A stretch of DNA of 27,212 bases from Gammaproteobacteria bacterium. GTDB lineage: Bacteria > Pseudomonadota > Gammaproteobacteria > Enterobacterales > Kangiellaceae. Made by a program: the position numbers and the translations under genes. Of this stretch, positions 26,497 through 27,212 are shown piece after piece. Where the stretch lies: positions 1 through 27,212 of the forward strand of contig JABXIW010000028.1 of NCBI GenBank assembly GCA_013372875.1. Reading direction: 5' to 3'. The notes beneath the pieces are model-generated. The model did no database searches. It was not told the DNA's origin and worked only from the letters and a program-made list of their open reading frames with translations. The stretch's first letter is position 1. Each line of letters starts with the position of its first letter.

Positions 26497-26524
26497 GTGA
26501 CCGAAGGGAATCCCTTTAGGGGAA
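26497..26524. repeat. 28-bp core repeat, copy B
   Basis: Second copy of the core at 26301-26328, in the same orientation, 196 bases further on. It is enclosed by a different outer inverted repeat, GTGACTTT (26482-26489) and AAAGTCAC (26523-26530). Confidence 0.75.
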
Positions 26525-26612
26525 AGTCACTCGCTGAGAAGCGAAAAACAAAGGTAATGAGCTGGCATTCAATAAATATCACTGAAAAACCCTAAAACCC
26601 TCTTAAATCAAG

Positions 26613-26645
26613 CACTGTCGCCCGATTGTCAGGTCATTTTCGTCA
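26613..26645 (+). promoter_or_regulatory. Three-unit 11-bp phased repeat (putative operator)
   Basis: TGTCG at 26616, TGTCA at 26627 and TTTCG at 26638 lie in exact 11-bp register, upstream of a consensus -10 box at 26656. Core, period and place match the longer array upstream of the paralogous gene at 8441. It is shorter and weaker than that array, and it gains weight mainly from the parallel. Confidence 0.5.
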
Positions 26646-26655
26646 CCGCCAATGG

Positions 26656-26661
26656 TATAAT
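26656..26661 (+). promoter_or_regulatory. Consensus -10 box of the second HTH/membrane gene
   Basis: TATAAT, 41 bases before the ATG at 26703. No convincing -35 hexamer at 16-18 bases; the putative operator lies there instead, as at 8385. Confidence 0.6.
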
Positions 26662-26702
26662 TAAGCCATGATTTCCTCACAGAGCGTTGAGACCTTTTAA
26701 TA

Positions 26703-27122
26703 ATGATAGTTAAACGATTAAGACAGAAAAACAATTGGTCACAAGAACAACTAGCAACCTTGAGCGGTTTAAGTATTAGAACCATTCAACGGGTTGAAAG
26801 TGGTCAAAGTGCCAGTCTGGAAACCTTAAAAAGCCTCGCCTCTGTATTTGAAACCGATATATCAAAACTAACAGAGGAAATTACCGTGATAGATAAAAAA
26901 TCAGAAAAGTGGAAAAGTCAGCCTTGGTGGATTCGAATCAACTTTATTGGCGTTGGAACTCGCAAACCTTATCTTTTACTCGAATTTTTAGCGCTTATCA
27001 TCGGGTTTACAATGCTCTTTATCCCAAAATTAATATATTTTTCACCAGCATGCTTCTTAGCTGCTTACATATCTTGTGCATCTATACGATATGCTGATAA
27101 TAAAGGGCTATGGGATATATAA
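26703..27122 (+). CDS. XRE-type HTH protein fused to a two-helix membrane domain
   Basis: Paralogue of the gene at 8441, 139 residues. Residues 1-54 are an XRE-type HTH, 35 of 54 identical by hand count to the first copy, with the same recognition-helix core RTIQR. After a short charged linker (EEITVIDKKSEKWKSQ) come two predicted membrane helices, about 86-105 (PYLLLEFLALIIGFTMLFIP) and 111-128 (YFSPACFLAAYISCASIR). The membrane part is shorter than the 2TM domain of the first copy and not clearly similar to it, so HTH and membrane part may evolve separately. The start has no good Shine-Dalgarno but is fixed by alignment with the paralogue. A strong intrinsic terminator follows. Its role is unknown; a membrane-tethered autoregulator is the inference. 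Confidence 0.82.
   Translation: MIVKRLRQKNNWSQEQLATLSGLSIRTIQRVESGQSASLETLKSLASVFETDISKLTEEITVIDKKSEKWKSQPWWIRINFIGVGTRKPYLLLEFLALIIGFTMLFIPKLIYFSPACFLAAYISCASIRYADNKGLWDI
26873..26888 (+). promoter_or_regulatory. Internal ribosome-binding site and in-frame GTG
   Basis: AGAGGAAA at 26873-26880 with GTG at 26886-26888 (codon 62), 8 bases after GAGG. It lies on the HTH/membrane junction, as the internal ATG does in the paralogue. The motif partly follows from two Glu codons, so on its own it is weaker evidence. Confidence 0.35.
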
Positions 27123-27130
27123 AAACTCTT

Positions 27131-27152
27131 GATTCCCGCCTAGGCGGGAGTC
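27131..27152. repeat. Palindrome with TCCCGCC arms
   Basis: Arms GATTCCCGCC and GGCGGGAGTC around TA, with one G-T pair. It lies 9 bases after the second HTH gene stop. It resembles dispersed intergenic palindromes and may add to termination. Confidence 0.7.
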
Positions 27153-27162
27153 ACAGACACAA

Positions 27163-27197
27163 AAAAGCCGCTACTCTTTATCAGAGAAGCGGCTTTT
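27163..27197. terminator. Strong bidirectional intrinsic terminator
   Basis: AAAAGCCGCT (27163-27172) pairs with AGCGGCTTTT (27188-27197); inside, CTCT (27174-27177) pairs with AGAG (27183-27186) around a 5-base loop. T-runs follow the stem on both strands (TTTT on plus, TTTTTT on minus). It ends the second HTH gene and probably a minus-strand gene that lies beyond the window edge. Confidence 0.85.
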
Positions 27198-27212
27198 CTA
27201 TTTCTCGAAAGA

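Larger units (their letters stand above)
25987..26702. other. Gene-free region filled with palindromic repeats
   Basis: About 700 bases between the broken lipoprotein gene and the second HTH gene. I find no credible coding sequence on either strand. It holds at least seven palindromes, two copies of a 28-bp core repeat and, at its right end, the control region of the HTH gene. The repeats are listed separately. Confidence 0.7.

Noticed and set aside
25987..26600. Repeated hairpins considered as a CRISPR array
   Set aside because: The repeats are not regularly spaced, the two 28-bp copies are 196 bases apart, there are no uniform spacers and no cas genes are nearby.

Overview
The window looks like part of a gammaproteobacterial chromosome with low to moderate GC. 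It carries the conserved pyrH-frr-uppS-cdsA-dxr-rseP-bamA-skp-lpxD-fabZ-lpxA-lpxB-rnhB-dnaE block and the accA-tilS pair, with proteins close in length and motif to their E. coli counterparts. Gene content fits a marine, Kangiella-like or Oceanospirillales-type bacterium, but that placement is an inference from general feel and not a database result.

Layout. Positions 1-3368 (+): 3' part of proS, a small secreted lytic transglycosylase and a patatin-like phospholipase. Positions 3346-5582 (-): tilS and accA, joined by a 1-base stop/start overlap. Positions 5699-8956 form an accessory block between accA and dnaE, which are adjacent in many relatives: a DUF1287 exported protein (-), an Ada-AlkA fusion coupled to ogt (+), and an XRE-type HTH protein fused to a 2TM membrane domain (+). 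Positions 8975-23886 (-): a tight run from uppS to dnaE for undecaprenyl diphosphate, phospholipid and isoprenoid precursors, envelope proteolysis, outer-membrane protein assembly, lipid A, RNase HII and the replicative polymerase. Positions 24094-25493 (-): frr and pyrH, with a clear pyrH promoter. Positions 25494-27212: an accessory region where tsf/rpsB would be expected. It holds a lipoprotein gene broken by one TAG codon, about 700 bp of palindromic intergenic repeats, a second XRE-HTH/membrane fusion gene and a strong bidirectional terminator.

The most interesting signal is shared by the two HTH/membrane-fusion genes, which lie 18 kb apart. Their HTH domains are closely related (35 of 54 residues by hand count) with the same recognition-helix core RTIQR. 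Both are preceded by short direct repeats in 11-bp register with a TGYCG-like core, just upstream of or abutting the -10 box. Both have a poor Shine-Dalgarno at the main start but a good one at an in-frame start on the HTH/membrane junction. This suggests an autoregulated, membrane-tethered repressor family that may also make the membrane half as a separate protein. Other points are a methionine at the acyl-length ruler position of LpxA (predicting short, C10-type chains on lipid A) and a cluster of perfect hairpins with different stems but similar loops at 26261-26530.
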